Of a stretch of 64,000 nt of DNA, positions 42,533-50,719 are shown piece by piece. The translations under genes and the position numbers were made by a program. A model generated the notes under the pieces. That model searched no databases and was not told where the DNA came from. It saw only the letters and a list, made by a program, of their open reading frames with translations. Positions within the stretch are counted from its first letter, which is position 1. Each line of letters starts with the position of its first letter. The stretch is taken from assembly GCA_900320095.1 (NCBI GenBank), contig ONQZ01000013.1, positions 24,596-88,595 on the forward strand, written 5' to 3'. Source of the stretch: an uncultured Lentisphaerota bacterium (GTDB lineage: Bacteria > Verrucomicrobiota > Lentisphaeria > Victivallales > UBA1829).

Positions 42533-43195
42533 CTATATCCTTTTTCCCCAGAAGGCGTACAGTTTTTCGTCGCCCATGATGACGTCGATGTTTTCATCAA
42601 GCACGTCGAGCGCCGCCTGATACTCGGACGCGGAGATCACGGAACGGATCCATTCAGGGGACAGCGACCCCATTTCCGTCGAGATATACACGATCCACTC
42701 CGCATGGGCAAAACTCATGTCCTCCTTCAGTTCGGAGAACAGGATGTCTGGGCTGAACTCAGGACAGGCAGGCGACAGCCGGAACAGCGCCTCAAGCAGG
42801 CTTTCCACCGGACCACAGGCGGACGGATAGAGACAATGGCCGCCGTTTTCCTCCAGGGAAAACGATGAGGTCGCCTTCCGGAAAAGAGCATGGAACGCGG
42901 AAACGGCCGGAGCGATAAGGCCGTCCGCCTTCAACCGTTCATAGTGATCCCAGATCCAGACGGAAAAGTGTTCGAAGAAATCGCACGCGTCCGCATGGTT
43001 TTCGATGTAAGCACAGGCGAGGGGAAGATAATAGCACAGTTCTTCGTAAGTCCCGGCGGGCAGCTTCCCCTGAAAGAGACGGTCAAAGTCACGCCAGTCA
43101 AGCTCCGTATCCTGTTTCGACAGGATCCCGGCCAGCTCCTCCGGTGAAAAATCATTCATCGGATCGCTCAGGCGCGCCGGCTTTTTGTATTTCAT
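42533..43195 (-). CDS. Hypothetical protein
   Basis: A 220-aa soluble, acidic protein with no family I can recognise. It is rich in aromatic and acidic residues (WDHYERL, FFEHFSVWIWDHY) and looks all-alpha. No signal peptide or membrane segment is visible. GGAGAAG precedes ATG 43195. Codon use looks somewhat less GC-biased than in flanking genes, which may point to transfer, but I could not measure it. It stands alone after the nucleotidyltransferase. Confidence 0.55.
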   Translation of the reverse strand: MKYKKPARLSDPMNDFSPEELAGILSKQDTELDWRDFDRLFQGKLPAGTYEELCYYLPLACAYIENHADACDFFEHFSVWIWDHYERLKADGLIAPAVSAFHALFRKATSSFSLEENGGHCLYPSACGPVESLLEALFRLSPACPEFSPDILFSELKEDMSFAHAEWIVYISTEMGSLSPEWIRSVISASEYQAALDVLDENIDVIMGDEKLYAFWGKRI

Positions 43196-43325
43196 GATCT
43201 TCTCCCGTTTTGGTGGTTTGTTTCTACCATTACTATAGCTGTTATCAATCGGATTTCAAGCCGGAATGTGTTTTTTCCGTGCATTTTAGAAAACAGATAT
43301 GGTTAAAACAACCGAACCGCAACAG

Positions 43326-43985
43326 TCAGCTTCTCTGCACGATTCTTTCTTTCGCCCAGGAGAAAAGCAGTTTTGAGGCGGAGGAGAAATCAACGGATTT
43401 CCCGGCTTTCATGGCGAGACAGGTCTGGACGATCTCTTTGTCGACGGCGGATGCATGCTCCAACAGCTCGTCCAGACGGGAACAATAGATCCCGGTGCGG
43501 CGGTAGGTGGTCGCGCGAATGGTAAAGGTCGCCGTTTTGTACAGGTTGCGGAGGATGCCTTCGTTCTTTTCGTAGAGCATGTTGTGGACGCAGGCGTGGT
43601 ACACGCCGCAGGCTCCGGTCAGGATCGTGCGGTCGATGTCGCCGGGTTTGACGACCGCCAGCACATCGTCCAGACTGCCGATGATCGGCTTCGTATCGCG
43701 GCAGAACTGGAACAGCTCCGACGGTTCCCAGTGCAGGAGTTCCGCTTTGCCGGACAGAAATCCGCAGACCAGTTCCCTGTGATCGAGCGAATCCAGCATC
43801 GCGCCGTAGGACGCGATATCCTCGGCGGTCAGCGCGTCCAGGATCACGACCAGGTCGATGTCGCTGGAATCCGTCGCTTCGCCACGGGCGCGGCTCCCCT
43901 GAAGTCCGGCGAACCAAACACGTCCCCCGAACGTCTTCCGCAGCGACTGCGTAAAACGTTCCAGCCAGGATTCAAGTTCGATCAT
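43326..43985 (-). CDS. MNT-type nucleotidyltransferase-domain protein
   Basis: A 219-aa protein with an N-terminal nucleotidyltransferase fold. FAGLQGSRARGEATDSSDIDLVVIL gives the GSxxxG and SDxD catalytic pattern. The C-terminal part is helical (KTATFTIRATTYRRTG, LDELLEHASAVD) and could be HEPN-like or an aminoglycoside nucleotidyltransferase tail. Function is unknown; no separate HEPN toxin gene is next to it. ATG 43985 is chosen because it starts the domain. It follows marR on the same strand, separated by repeat copy 3. Confidence 0.7.
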   Translation of the reverse strand: MIELESWLERFTQSLRKTFGGRVWFAGLQGSRARGEATDSSDIDLVVILDALTAEDIASYGAMLDSLDHRELVCGFLSGKAELLHWEPSELFQFCRDTKPIIGSLDDVLAVVKPGDIDRTILTGACGVYHACVHNMLYEKNEGILRNLYKTATFTIRATTYRRTGIYCSRLDELLEHASAVDKEIVQTCLAMKAGKSVDFSSASKLLFSWAKERIVQRS

Positions 43986-44005
43986 GAGATAAAGAGTAAT
44001 CTCCC

Positions 44006-44051
44006 GTGCCGTAGCGTAACACGGCACTTCCGCAGTTGAGGCTTTGCCTCA
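44006..44051. repeat. Two-hairpin intergenic repeat, copy 3
   Basis: Hairpin A is GTGCCGT / ACGGCAC (44006-44027), then linker TTCCGCAGT. Hairpin B is TGAGGC TTT GCCTCA (44037-44051). The marR stop codon (44049-44051) is the edge of hairpin B, exactly as in copy 1. Confidence 0.75.
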
Positions 44052-44555
44052 GTCCTCTTTTTCGGATTCGGCTTTTTCGGCGGCCTGGTTTTCGACTTCG
44101 GGCTGAAGCGTCTCGACCATCTGCTCCAGGACCTCCAGGAAGATCTGCTGTTTCTTCTCGTCGATGTTTCGGAAGAAATGGTCCATGTAGTCGGTGAAGT
44201 AGTTGTCATGGCGGCGTTTCAGCGCGATGCCCTGTTTCGTGAGGGAGATATGGATCGCGCGGCGGTCTTCGCTGGACTGTTCGCGCTGCACGATGCCGTC
44301 CTCGACGAGGGAGTCGATCGTCTGGGAGACCGCGCCGGGGGTCAGGCCGAAGACTTCGGCGATGTCCTTCAGCATCGGGGGCTGGTCCATGTTGGCGAAA
44401 AGATAGCTGATGACGCGGATCTTGCCGAGCGTGATCTTCTTGTTGTTGAGCGTGTTTCCGGGGGCTCCGAGGACGCGGAGCAGGTCGGTGATCTGGAAGA
44501 GGAGCTCCCAGGACATTTGCGGGGTGCGGTGGGTGGATGCGGGGGTGGCCGGCAT
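44049..44555 (-). CDS. MarR-family transcriptional regulator
   Basis: A 168-aa winged-helix regulator. The DNA-binding part lies around residues 60-115: MLKDIAEVFGLTPGAVSQTIDSLVEDGIVQRE, then SSEDRRAIHISLT, the wing typical of MarR proteins. The acidic C-terminal tail (about 152-168) is unusual. AAGGAG precedes ATG 44555. Its own promoter region holds an imperfect inverted repeat, so autoregulation is likely. The target genes are unknown. Confidence 0.88.
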   Translation of the reverse strand: MPATPASTHRTPQMSWELLFQITDLLRVLGAPGNTLNNKKITLGKIRVISYLFANMDQPPMLKDIAEVFGLTPGAVSQTIDSLVEDGIVQREQSSEDRRAIHISLTKQGIALKRRHDNYFTDYMDHFFRNIDEKKQQIFLEVLEQMVETLQPEVENQAAEKAESEKED

Positions 44556-44607
44556 ATCGTTTATTCTCCTTACCGTTGAGGTGCTGGATTGATTTAGACT
44601 TGAAAAT

Positions 44608-44648
44608 ATGTTAATATTATACTATACAACATAAATACGGAAAAGCAA
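44608..44648 (-). promoter_or_regulatory. Predicted marR promoter with candidate operator
   Basis: On the reverse strand, TTGCTT (44643-44648), 16 bp, TATAGT (44621-44626). An inverted repeat ATGTT / AACAT (44608-44632) covers the -10 box. Confidence 0.45.
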
Positions 44649-44723
44649 GCGGAAAACCGCAAAAAAGCGATATATATAGAAAAAGCCCGAAATGTCGCAA
44701 AGAACAGGCTGGCGGAGGAAAAA

Positions 44724-45599
44724 TCAGTCGCGTCCGAGCGAGTTTTCCCCGCCCGCGAACTGGTCCAGGTCGAAGTCGACGGCCGCCGAGGATTTCCAGC
44801 CGCGCTGGCGCGCCGCCTCGTACAGCAGGATCGTCGCGGCGGTCGCCACGTTCAGGGAATCCATCAGGCCGAGCATCGGGATCACGACCTTCTGGTCGGC
44901 GGAATCCATCCAGTACGGGGTCAGGCCGAACTGCTCCGCGCCGACCACGATCGCCACGCCGTGCGCCATGTCGGCGTCCGTGAAATTCTGTTTGGTGTGC
45001 GGCGTGGCGGCGAGCGTACGGATGCCGAAGGAACGGAGCCAGGCGAGGCATTCCTCGGAGGTGGCCTCGGCGAGCGGGACGGAGAAGATCGCGCCGGTGC
45101 TGGCGCGGATCACGTTCGGATTGTAGAAGTCGGTCTGCTTGTTGCAGACGATCATGGCGGTGGCGCCGACGGCGTCCGCGCTGCGGAGCATGGAGCCGAG
45201 GTTGCCGGGCTTTTCGATGGTCTCCGCGACGAGGTAGAGGCCGTTCTTCACCTTCGGGATGTCGGCGAGCGTCTTGCGTTTGACCTCGATCACGGCGATC
45301 AGCCCCTCGGGGCGGTCGCGGTAGGCGAGCTTGCGGAGGATATCCTCGGTGCAGCGGTAGAGCGATGCGCCGTGCGCGGCGAGGGAATCCAGCAGGGCGT
45401 CTTCGTTTTCGCCGAGGAACAGCTCGGGGCAGTAGAAGACCTCGTGGAACTTGAGGCCGATGGCGTCCGCGCGGAAGAGTTCGCGGTAGCCCTCGAGCAG
45501 CGTCACGCCCTGCGCGTCGCGTTCCCGGCGTTCACGCAGGGATGCGGCGTATTTGACCTTCGGGTTCTTCAGGCTGGTGAGGAATTCGTCGTGTCGCAT
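44724..45599 (-). CDS. SpoU/TrmH-family RNA 2'-O-methyltransferase
   Basis: A 291-aa enzyme with an N-terminal substrate-binding domain (TLLEGYRELFRADAIGL) and a SPOUT methylase domain. The three SpoU motifs are present: KPGNLGSMLRSADAVGA, VVGAEQFGL and IPMLGLMDSLNVATAATI. It uses SAM to methylate ribose in rRNA or tRNA; the position is unknown. It lies 30 bp after the aminotransferase on the same strand and is probably cotranscribed. Confidence 0.87.
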   Translation of the reverse strand: MRHDEFLTSLKNPKVKYAASLRERRERDAQGVTLLEGYRELFRADAIGLKFHEVFYCPELFLGENEDALLDSLAAHGASLYRCTEDILRKLAYRDRPEGLIAVIEVKRKTLADIPKVKNGLYLVAETIEKPGNLGSMLRSADAVGATAMIVCNKQTDFYNPNVIRASTGAIFSVPLAEATSEECLAWLRSFGIRTLAATPHTKQNFTDADMAHGVAIVVGAEQFGLTPYWMDSADQKVVIPMLGLMDSLNVATAATILLYEAARQRGWKSSAAVDFDLDQFAGGENSLGRD

Positions 45600-45629
45600 G
45601 GCACTACAAAAAGTGGAGTCACACCGTTG

Positions 45630-46907
45630 TCAGGCTTTTCTGTCCGCGAGGAGCTTGCGGACGCCCGCGAGTTTCACGCAGACGCAGAACAGCTCGATGG
45701 CGGTCTTCAGTTCGTCGAGCGGCGGATAGGACGGCGCGATGCGGATGTTGCGGTCGAGCGGATCGTGGTGCAGCGGGAACGTCGAGCCGGGACCGGTCAG
45801 TTTGACGCCGGCGTTTTTCGCAAGCTCGATGACGGCCGTCGCGCAGCCGGGAATGGTGTCGAGGGCAATGAAGTAGCCTCCCTTCGGACGCAGCCAGGTG
45901 GCGAGTCCGGTGCCGCCGAGTTCGCGTTCGAGCGTATTGAGCACGAGGTCGAATTTCGGACGGAGTTCGCGCGCCAGCACGCGCATGTGTTCGCGGACGC
46001 CCTCGGCGCTCTTCAGGTAACGCACGGTGCGGAGTTGGTTGAGCTTGTCCGGGCCGATGGTCTGGATGCTCATGTGATGCTTCAGCTCGGCGAAGTTGCC
46101 GGGACCGGTGGCGAGCAGGGCCACGCCCGCGCCGGGGAACGTGATCTTCGAGGTGGAGAAGAAGTAGTAGACGCGTTCGGGATTGCCTGCGGCTTCGGCG
46201 CTCGCGAAGATGTCCTTCAGATGACATTCCTCGTAGATGTGATGCACGCCGTAGGCGTTGTCCCAGAAGATGCGGAAATCGGGCGCGGCGGTGCGCATGG
46301 AGGCGAGGCGGTCGACGGTCTCATCGGAGTAGCACACGCCCTGCGGATTGGAGTACAGCGGGACGCACCAGATGCCCTTCACGGCGTCGTCGGAACCGGC
46401 GATCTTCTCGACCAGGTCCATGTCGGGACCGGTCTCGGTCATCGGGACCGGGATCATTTCGATGCCGAGGTCCTCGCAGATCGCAAAATGGCGGTCGTAG
46501 CCGGGGCACGGGCAGAGGAACTTGACGGCGGGGAGGCGTCCCCACGGCGTGTGGCCGTGCGTGCCGAAGACCCAGTGGCGCACGATCGTGTCGTACATCA
46601 TGTTCAGGCTGGAGTTGCCGCCGATCATGAGGCGGTCGCGCGGGATGCCGAGCAGCTCGGAGAAGAGCTTGCGCGCCTCGTGGATGCCTTCCAGGCAGCC
46701 GTAGTTGCGCGCGTCGATGCCGCCCTCGACCATGTAGCCGTCGAGGCGGTCCAGGATGCCGTTCGTCAGGTCGAGCTGGCTGCCGGAGGGTTTCCCGCGG
46801 GACATGTCGAGCTTGAGGTTGCGGGCCTGATATCCGGCATACTGGCGTTCAAGGTCGGCCTGAATCTCTCTCAGGCGTTCCGCGGACTGTTCGGTATAGT
46901 TATCCAT
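45630..46907 (-). CDS. Aspartate aminotransferase-like PLP enzyme
   Basis: A 425-aa class I-related aminotransferase of the type that starts with LKLDMSRGKPSGSQLDL and NYGCLEGIHEARKLF. PCPGYDRHFAICEDLGIEM and the PLP lysine in FSTSKITFPGAG follow. These marks fit the separate aspartate aminotransferase group (Pfam Asp_aminotransf). The reaction is probably aspartate and 2-oxoglutarate to oxaloacetate and glutamate, but this is by family only. It has its own promoter and is followed by the SpoU gene. Confidence 0.8.
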   Translation of the reverse strand: MDNYTEQSAERLREIQADLERQYAGYQARNLKLDMSRGKPSGSQLDLTNGILDRLDGYMVEGGIDARNYGCLEGIHEARKLFSELLGIPRDRLMIGGNSSLNMMYDTIVRHWVFGTHGHTPWGRLPAVKFLCPCPGYDRHFAICEDLGIEMIPVPMTETGPDMDLVEKIAGSDDAVKGIWCVPLYSNPQGVCYSDETVDRLASMRTAAPDFRIFWDNAYGVHHIYEECHLKDIFASAEAAGNPERVYYFFSTSKITFPGAGVALLATGPGNFAELKHHMSIQTIGPDKLNQLRTVRYLKSAEGVREHMRVLARELRPKFDLVLNTLERELGGTGLATWLRPKGGYFIALDTIPGCATAVIELAKNAGVKLTGPGSTFPLHHDPLDRNIRIAPSYPPLDELKTAIELFCVCVKLAGVRKLLADRKA

Positions 46908-46959
46908 CTCTGGGACAGGGTCCTATGCTGAATTGATTGATTTTTAGACAAAACCTATT

Positions 46960-46988
46960 AATATACAGCATATTTCACTAAATTTCAA
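46960..46988 (-). promoter_or_regulatory. Predicted promoter of the aminotransferase-SpoU unit
   Basis: On the reverse strand, TTGAAA (46983-46988), 17 bp, TATATT (46960-46965). Confidence 0.6.
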
Positions 46989-47053
46989 ATCGTTTGCCGG
47001 AAAAAATGCGTTTTTCAGGCGGAAAAAAGAGGAAACGAGGGCGGCAGGCAGGC

Positions 47054-48454
47054 TCAGTAGAGCGAATCCTGCCAGTGGGACGCCAGTTCGGGATTGCTTT
47101 TGCGGAGCTTCTCGAACACGCTGTTTTCGATCTGGCGGATGCGTTCGCGGCTCAGCTGGAACTCCTCGGCGATCTGACGGATGCTCATCGGCTCATAGCC
47201 GCCCAGCCCGAACCGCATCCGGATGAACTGGCGGTCGCGCTCGGGGAGGCCGTCGACCGCCTTGTGGACGACGTCGCGCAGGAACTGGAACGACAGATGC
47301 TGTTCCGGGTTGAAATCGTCGTTGTCGGCGGGCGTGCCGAAGCGGTCCTCCTGCGTGATCTCGGAATCCTCGGACAGCGCGTTCGAGTGAAGCGGGGCCT
47401 GGAGCGAAATCTGCTGGCGCGCCATCTGCCGGATGGCGTGGATGCGCGCTTTCGGCATTTCGAGCTCGGCGGCGAGCTCCTCCACGGTCGGCTCCTCGCC
47501 GTATCGCCTGACGTATGCCTGTTCGGCGCGGTTGATGCGCGAGATGGTCGCGAGCATGTGCTGGGGAATGCGGATCACGCGGGTCTGGCGCGCCAGCGCG
47601 CGCATGATCTCGTGGCGGATCCACCAGGTGGCGTAGGTGGAGAATTTGTGGCCGAGGCTGCTGTCGAACCGGTCGAGCGCCTTCACCAGCCCGATGTTGC
47701 CCTCCTGCACGATGTCGATCAGCTGCTGCGGCTGGTTGCAGGACTGTTTCGCGAGGCTGATCACGAGGCGCAAATGCGAATACAGGATGCGCTGGCGGAG
47801 CTGTTCCATCTGCTCGAACGCCGCCTTCATGGTCCGGAAAACGGACAGGCAGAGGTCGCGGTCCGGCATCAGGCGGCTGCGGAAAAGCTCGTCCATGGCG
47901 GGCGATTCCGGCGTGGTGCACCAGGAGGACGCCACATGATACCACTCCATGATCTTCAGCGTGGAGACCGGATAGCGCATGAGGAGTTCGCGGGAACGCG
48001 TCCACATGGTCTCGCGGGCGGCTCTTTTCTTGAACTGCGCCCCGGCGTAAAACGCTGTCAGCTCCCTGCGGAACGCCGCGATCTCCGCCTTCCATTTCAG
48101 CAGGGCGGGCAGAGCGGACGGCGGATTCGCGCGGACGGCGTCCGGCAGCTTGGATTCCACGAAAAAAGAGGGGATGTCGTCGGGCGTCCGGCAGAGGTCC
48201 ACGACGCGTTCGTGTTCCTCCAGCACGAAGACGAACTGCGCCAGGCACGACCGTATCTCTTCCATCCGGGCGTCGATCTCGCCCCAGACGGATTCCGCCT
48301 CGGCGGGCGTCAGCGGCGTGCAGCCGGGGTCGTACAGCTGATGGAAGACCGCTTCCTCGCTGGTCTCGAATCCGGGCGCAACGGCTTCCGGCTCCGCAGG
48401 ATCGGGAACCGCAGGTTTCGCCGGTTTTGTCCGGGACTGTATCTTTCTTGCCAT
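47054..48454 (-). CDS. Sigma-70 family RNA polymerase sigma factor with unusual N-terminus
   Basis: A 466-aa sigma factor. Region 2 (about 225-295): LRLVISLAKQ, IVQEGNIGLVKALDRFD and KFSTYATWWIRHEIMRALA. Region 3 follows with EPTVEELAAELEMP. Region 4.2 at the end has SIRQIAEEFQLSRERIRQIE. The first 220 residues are a charged helical region without the usual DPVRMYLREIG of region 1.2. It is either a lineage-specific primary sigma factor or an RpoS-like alternative one. The region 2.4 and 4.2 helices are close to RpoD, so promoters like those seen here fit. The ribosome site is weak. Confidence 0.85.
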   Translation of the reverse strand: MARKIQSRTKPAKPAVPDPAEPEAVAPGFETSEEAVFHQLYDPGCTPLTPAEAESVWGEIDARMEEIRSCLAQFVFVLEEHERVVDLCRTPDDIPSFFVESKLPDAVRANPPSALPALLKWKAEIAAFRRELTAFYAGAQFKKRAARETMWTRSRELLMRYPVSTLKIMEWYHVASSWCTTPESPAMDELFRSRLMPDRDLCLSVFRTMKAAFEQMEQLRQRILYSHLRLVISLAKQSCNQPQQLIDIVQEGNIGLVKALDRFDSSLGHKFSTYATWWIRHEIMRALARQTRVIRIPQHMLATISRINRAEQAYVRRYGEEPTVEELAAELEMPKARIHAIRQMARQQISLQAPLHSNALSEDSEITQEDRFGTPADNDDFNPEQHLSFQFLRDVVHKAVDGLPERDRQFIRMRFGLGGYEPMSIRQIAEEFQLSRERIRQIENSVFEKLRKSNPELASHWQDSLY

Positions 48455-48519
48455 GATGTCGTGCTAATATTCGAGGGAATCAAGTTCAAATCGCGGTGGA
48501 CTGCCGCGCATTTGCCATA

Positions 48520-48548
48520 AATATAATACCGGCACGCCGGAAAGTCAA
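48520..48548 (-). promoter_or_regulatory. Predicted sigma-factor promoter with palindrome in the spacer
   Basis: On the reverse strand, TTGACT (48543-48548), 17 bp, TATATT (48520-48525). CCGGCACGCCGG (48529-48540), a 5-bp inverted repeat, lies between the boxes. Repeat copy 4 begins 7 bp upstream of the -35 box. Confidence 0.6.
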
Positions 48549-48554
48549 GGAAAA

Positions 48555-48599
48555 CACCGCAAAGCGGTGCCGAAGTAGTGTGCGGCTGCGCTCGGGCAC
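48555..48599. repeat. Two-hairpin intergenic repeat, copy 4 (inverted, variant stem B)
   Basis: Hairpin B is CACCGC AAA GCGGTG (48555-48569), linker CCGAAGTA. Hairpin A is GTGTGCG / CGGGCAC (48578-48599, one mismatch, one wobble). On the reverse strand it follows the stop of the second lipoprotein and is followed by TTTTCC, so it may act as a terminator. Confidence 0.7.
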
Positions 48600-48611
48600 G
48601 GGCGCTTTCAT

Positions 48612-49451
48612 TCACAGCTCGTCGCCGTGTGCGACAAGCCCGCCGAACAGATAGACAGCCGCCGCGCCCTTTGCCACCCAGGAACAGGGCGTCATAATCA
48701 GGATGTCCGTGACAGCCGCCGAGGGAAGCCAGAAGTATTTCCAGCAGTAACCAAGCGTTCCGATCGAGTCTTCGTTGTCCCGTTTCGCCTCATCCTCGAA
48801 TTCATCCGCGAACACGTGGAGGCTTTTGGCGAAAACATCGTCGCGGGTCAGCATTTCATAGCGGGAGCCGTCCTGAGCATACGGAAACAGAAGGAGCGCA
48901 TTGTAGACCGGTTCCAGACGGATCACGCACGGTCCGGACAGAACCGGCAGGTCGTCCGGATGCACATGCATGCGGAGCGTGTCGTCCGGCCGAACAAACG
49001 GCAGGCGTGTTGCGGAAAGAACGGTTCCGTCCCGTATGAGTTCCACGGGATTGTCGAACTGGTTTTCGCCCGGCATCCATTCCCGCAGAAAGTTGTGGGC
49101 GCGGAACGCGGCGGGATCGGGGACCGCCTCAAAATGAACGCGGATCAGGTTCTCCGGGACGGGTTCCAGCGCGATGCGCTTTTCAAACGGCTTGTACGTA
49201 TTCCAGGACACGTCGAACGCGGTAAGGAACGGCCATACATAGTGCTTTGTCTGCTTTTTGCCGGAAAACACGATTTCGCTACGGTCAGGGGAATACTCGT
49301 AATGACGGTTTGTGATGGTCGCTTTCTCGGAACCGAGGCGATCCCACGTCTTTTCGGTCATTGCCCAGCAACATCCGGTGCAATAGAATCCTGCCGCCGC
49401 GCACAGCACGGCGAAGAGAAGATTGCGGATCAGCGTCTTTTTCCAGACCAT
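48612..49451 (-). CDS. Lipoprotein of unknown function, paralogue B
   Basis: A 279-aa protein with a lipoprotein signal: a hydrophobic N-terminus ending in FYCTGCC (lipobox-like). It shares ordered motifs with the upstream gene: YEYSPDRSEIVF, KRIALEPVPENLIRVHFE and LPSAAVTDILIMTP. The last motif recalls the end of YceK-type lipoproteins, a weak resemblance. No catalytic residues are evident. It lies 38 bp after paralogue A; both start codons sit in the same GGAGCAAGA context. The operon ends at repeat copy 4. Confidence 0.6.
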   Translation of the reverse strand: MVWKKTLIRNLLFAVLCAAAGFYCTGCCWAMTEKTWDRLGSEKATITNRHYEYSPDRSEIVFSGKKQTKHYVWPFLTAFDVSWNTYKPFEKRIALEPVPENLIRVHFEAVPDPAAFRAHNFLREWMPGENQFDNPVELIRDGTVLSATRLPFVRPDDTLRMHVHPDDLPVLSGPCVIRLEPVYNALLLFPYAQDGSRYEMLTRDDVFAKSLHVFADEFEDEAKRDNEDSIGTLGYCWKYFWLPSAAVTDILIMTPCSWVAKGAAAVYLFGGLVAHGDEL

Positions 49452-49489
49452 TTCTTGCTCCTTTGTTCGTCACGGCCGGGGCGACGGGG

Positions 49490-50572
49490 TTATTGGATCG
49501 ATGCTCCGACGGCCATATATCCGAGGTAGTAGTAAAAAGACATGGGGACCGTTGCGGGCAGAAGCGCCACGTCCACGACGAATGCAGGCGGCAGCATGAC
49601 CGTTTTCCAGAGGGTCGCTTCAAACGAGGGAAACCGATCCCCCATGAGGCGTTCGCATTCGATCATGCGCACTTCCTCCTGTCCTTCCAGGAACGGATAA
49701 TAATACCGGAGTTCCTCGCGCTGGTCCCATTCCTTTGCCGCCTGATACAACATCTCGTGCCGTTGATCGTATGGATCGTATGTGGAGCCGCCGACGCTGC
49801 TCAGAATGACTCTGCAGAAATCGAAATAAGAGGGGATCTTTCCTCTTTTCGCTTCACGCGCTTTATATTCTTCCCGGTAGATCCGGTCCAATTCCCCCAG
49901 CCATTCCCGGTAGGGATTCGGCCGCAGGTCCGCGGGCGCGACGGTCAGGAGTTCGTAGTTGCGGCCGTCCAGAGAACGCGAAAGCGGGATCATGAGGCGC
50001 AGTTCGCCTGCCGGTTTCGCGGGCGCGGGCGTTCCGGCCTGCCCGTCCTTGTCCGCCGGGAGTTCTCCGGTTTCGTTCTTCGGAATCAGGCGGACGCGGA
50101 ACGGCTGGGACAAAGTATATTGTTCTTCGGGACGGGTCCTGAGATGAAGCGTTTCGTCCGCCTGTAACGGAAGCGATTCGACCTCGATGTCGAATCTGTC
50201 GTTGGGGATCATGTTTTCGGTCGTGTCATGCCAGTATTTCTGCGCGTCGGGATCCTCTTCCACGATCAGGCGGCAGCGCATCAGGTTTTCCGGCAGGGGG
50301 TCGAGCGGGATGCGTTCCTTCCACGTCGATCTCGACTGTAATCCGAGGGAGGAACGGGTTGTTATCCTTGAGCTCGTGAGGATGATCTCGTCCCGGTCGG
50401 GCGACAGTTCGTATTTGGGAGAGTCGAAATAGGATTTGCTTGCGCCGAATTTGCTGTTCAAAACGTATGCGGAGCAGCATCCCGTCACGCAGACGCCGAC
50501 TGCGCAGAACAGGATGAGCAGGGTACTATGGATAAAAACGATGTTGCAGACGGTTCTTCTTTCTTTGACCAT
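49490..50572 (-). CDS. Lipoprotein of unknown function, paralogue A
   Basis: A 360-aa protein with a hydrophobic N-terminus ending in CVTGCC (lipobox-like). Shared motifs with paralogue B: YELSPDRDEIIL, ERIPLDPLPENLMRCRLI and LPPAFVVDVALLPATVP. It has an extra central segment (about 165-290), partly Pro/Ala-rich and partly charged. Function is unknown; the lipid anchor suggests an envelope location. ATG 50572 is preferred to 50593 because GGAGCAAGACA precedes it, matching paralogue B. Confidence 0.6.
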   Translation of the reverse strand: MVKERRTVCNIVFIHSTLLILFCAVGVCVTGCCSAYVLNSKFGASKSYFDSPKYELSPDRDEIILTSSRITTRSSLGLQSRSTWKERIPLDPLPENLMRCRLIVEEDPDAQKYWHDTTENMIPNDRFDIEVESLPLQADETLHLRTRPEEQYTLSQPFRVRLIPKNETGELPADKDGQAGTPAPAKPAGELRLMIPLSRSLDGRNYELLTVAPADLRPNPYREWLGELDRIYREEYKAREAKRGKIPSYFDFCRVILSSVGGSTYDPYDQRHEMLYQAAKEWDQREELRYYYPFLEGQEEVRMIECERLMGDRFPSFEATLWKTVMLPPAFVVDVALLPATVPMSFYYYLGYMAVGASIQ

Positions 50573-50604
50573 TGTCTTGCTCCGTATGATCATGTTGCTG
50601 TCAT

Positions 50605-50632
50605 ACTATATCACAACAATCCGAAAAAACAA
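50605..50632 (-). promoter_or_regulatory. Predicted promoter of the lipoprotein pair
   Basis: On the reverse strand, TTGTTT (50627-50632), 16 bp, TATAGT (50605-50610). Confidence 0.5.
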
Positions 50633-50667
50633 CCTAAATAAAAAAAAATCAGCGGATTAGGACAAAA

Positions 50668-50712
50668 CACCACAAAGCGGTGCTGAAGTAGTGTCCGGCT
50701 ACGCTCGGGCAC
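50668..50712. repeat. Two-hairpin intergenic repeat, copy 5 (inverted, variant stem B)
   Basis: Hairpin B is CACCAC AAA GCGGTG (50668-50682), which pairs fully as G-U on the reverse strand, linker CTGAAGTA. Hairpin A is GTGTCCG / CGGGCAC (50691-50712). On the reverse strand it begins 7 bp after the alr stop and is followed by TTTTGTCC. Confidence 0.7.
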
Positions 50713-50719
50713 GGGCGCT

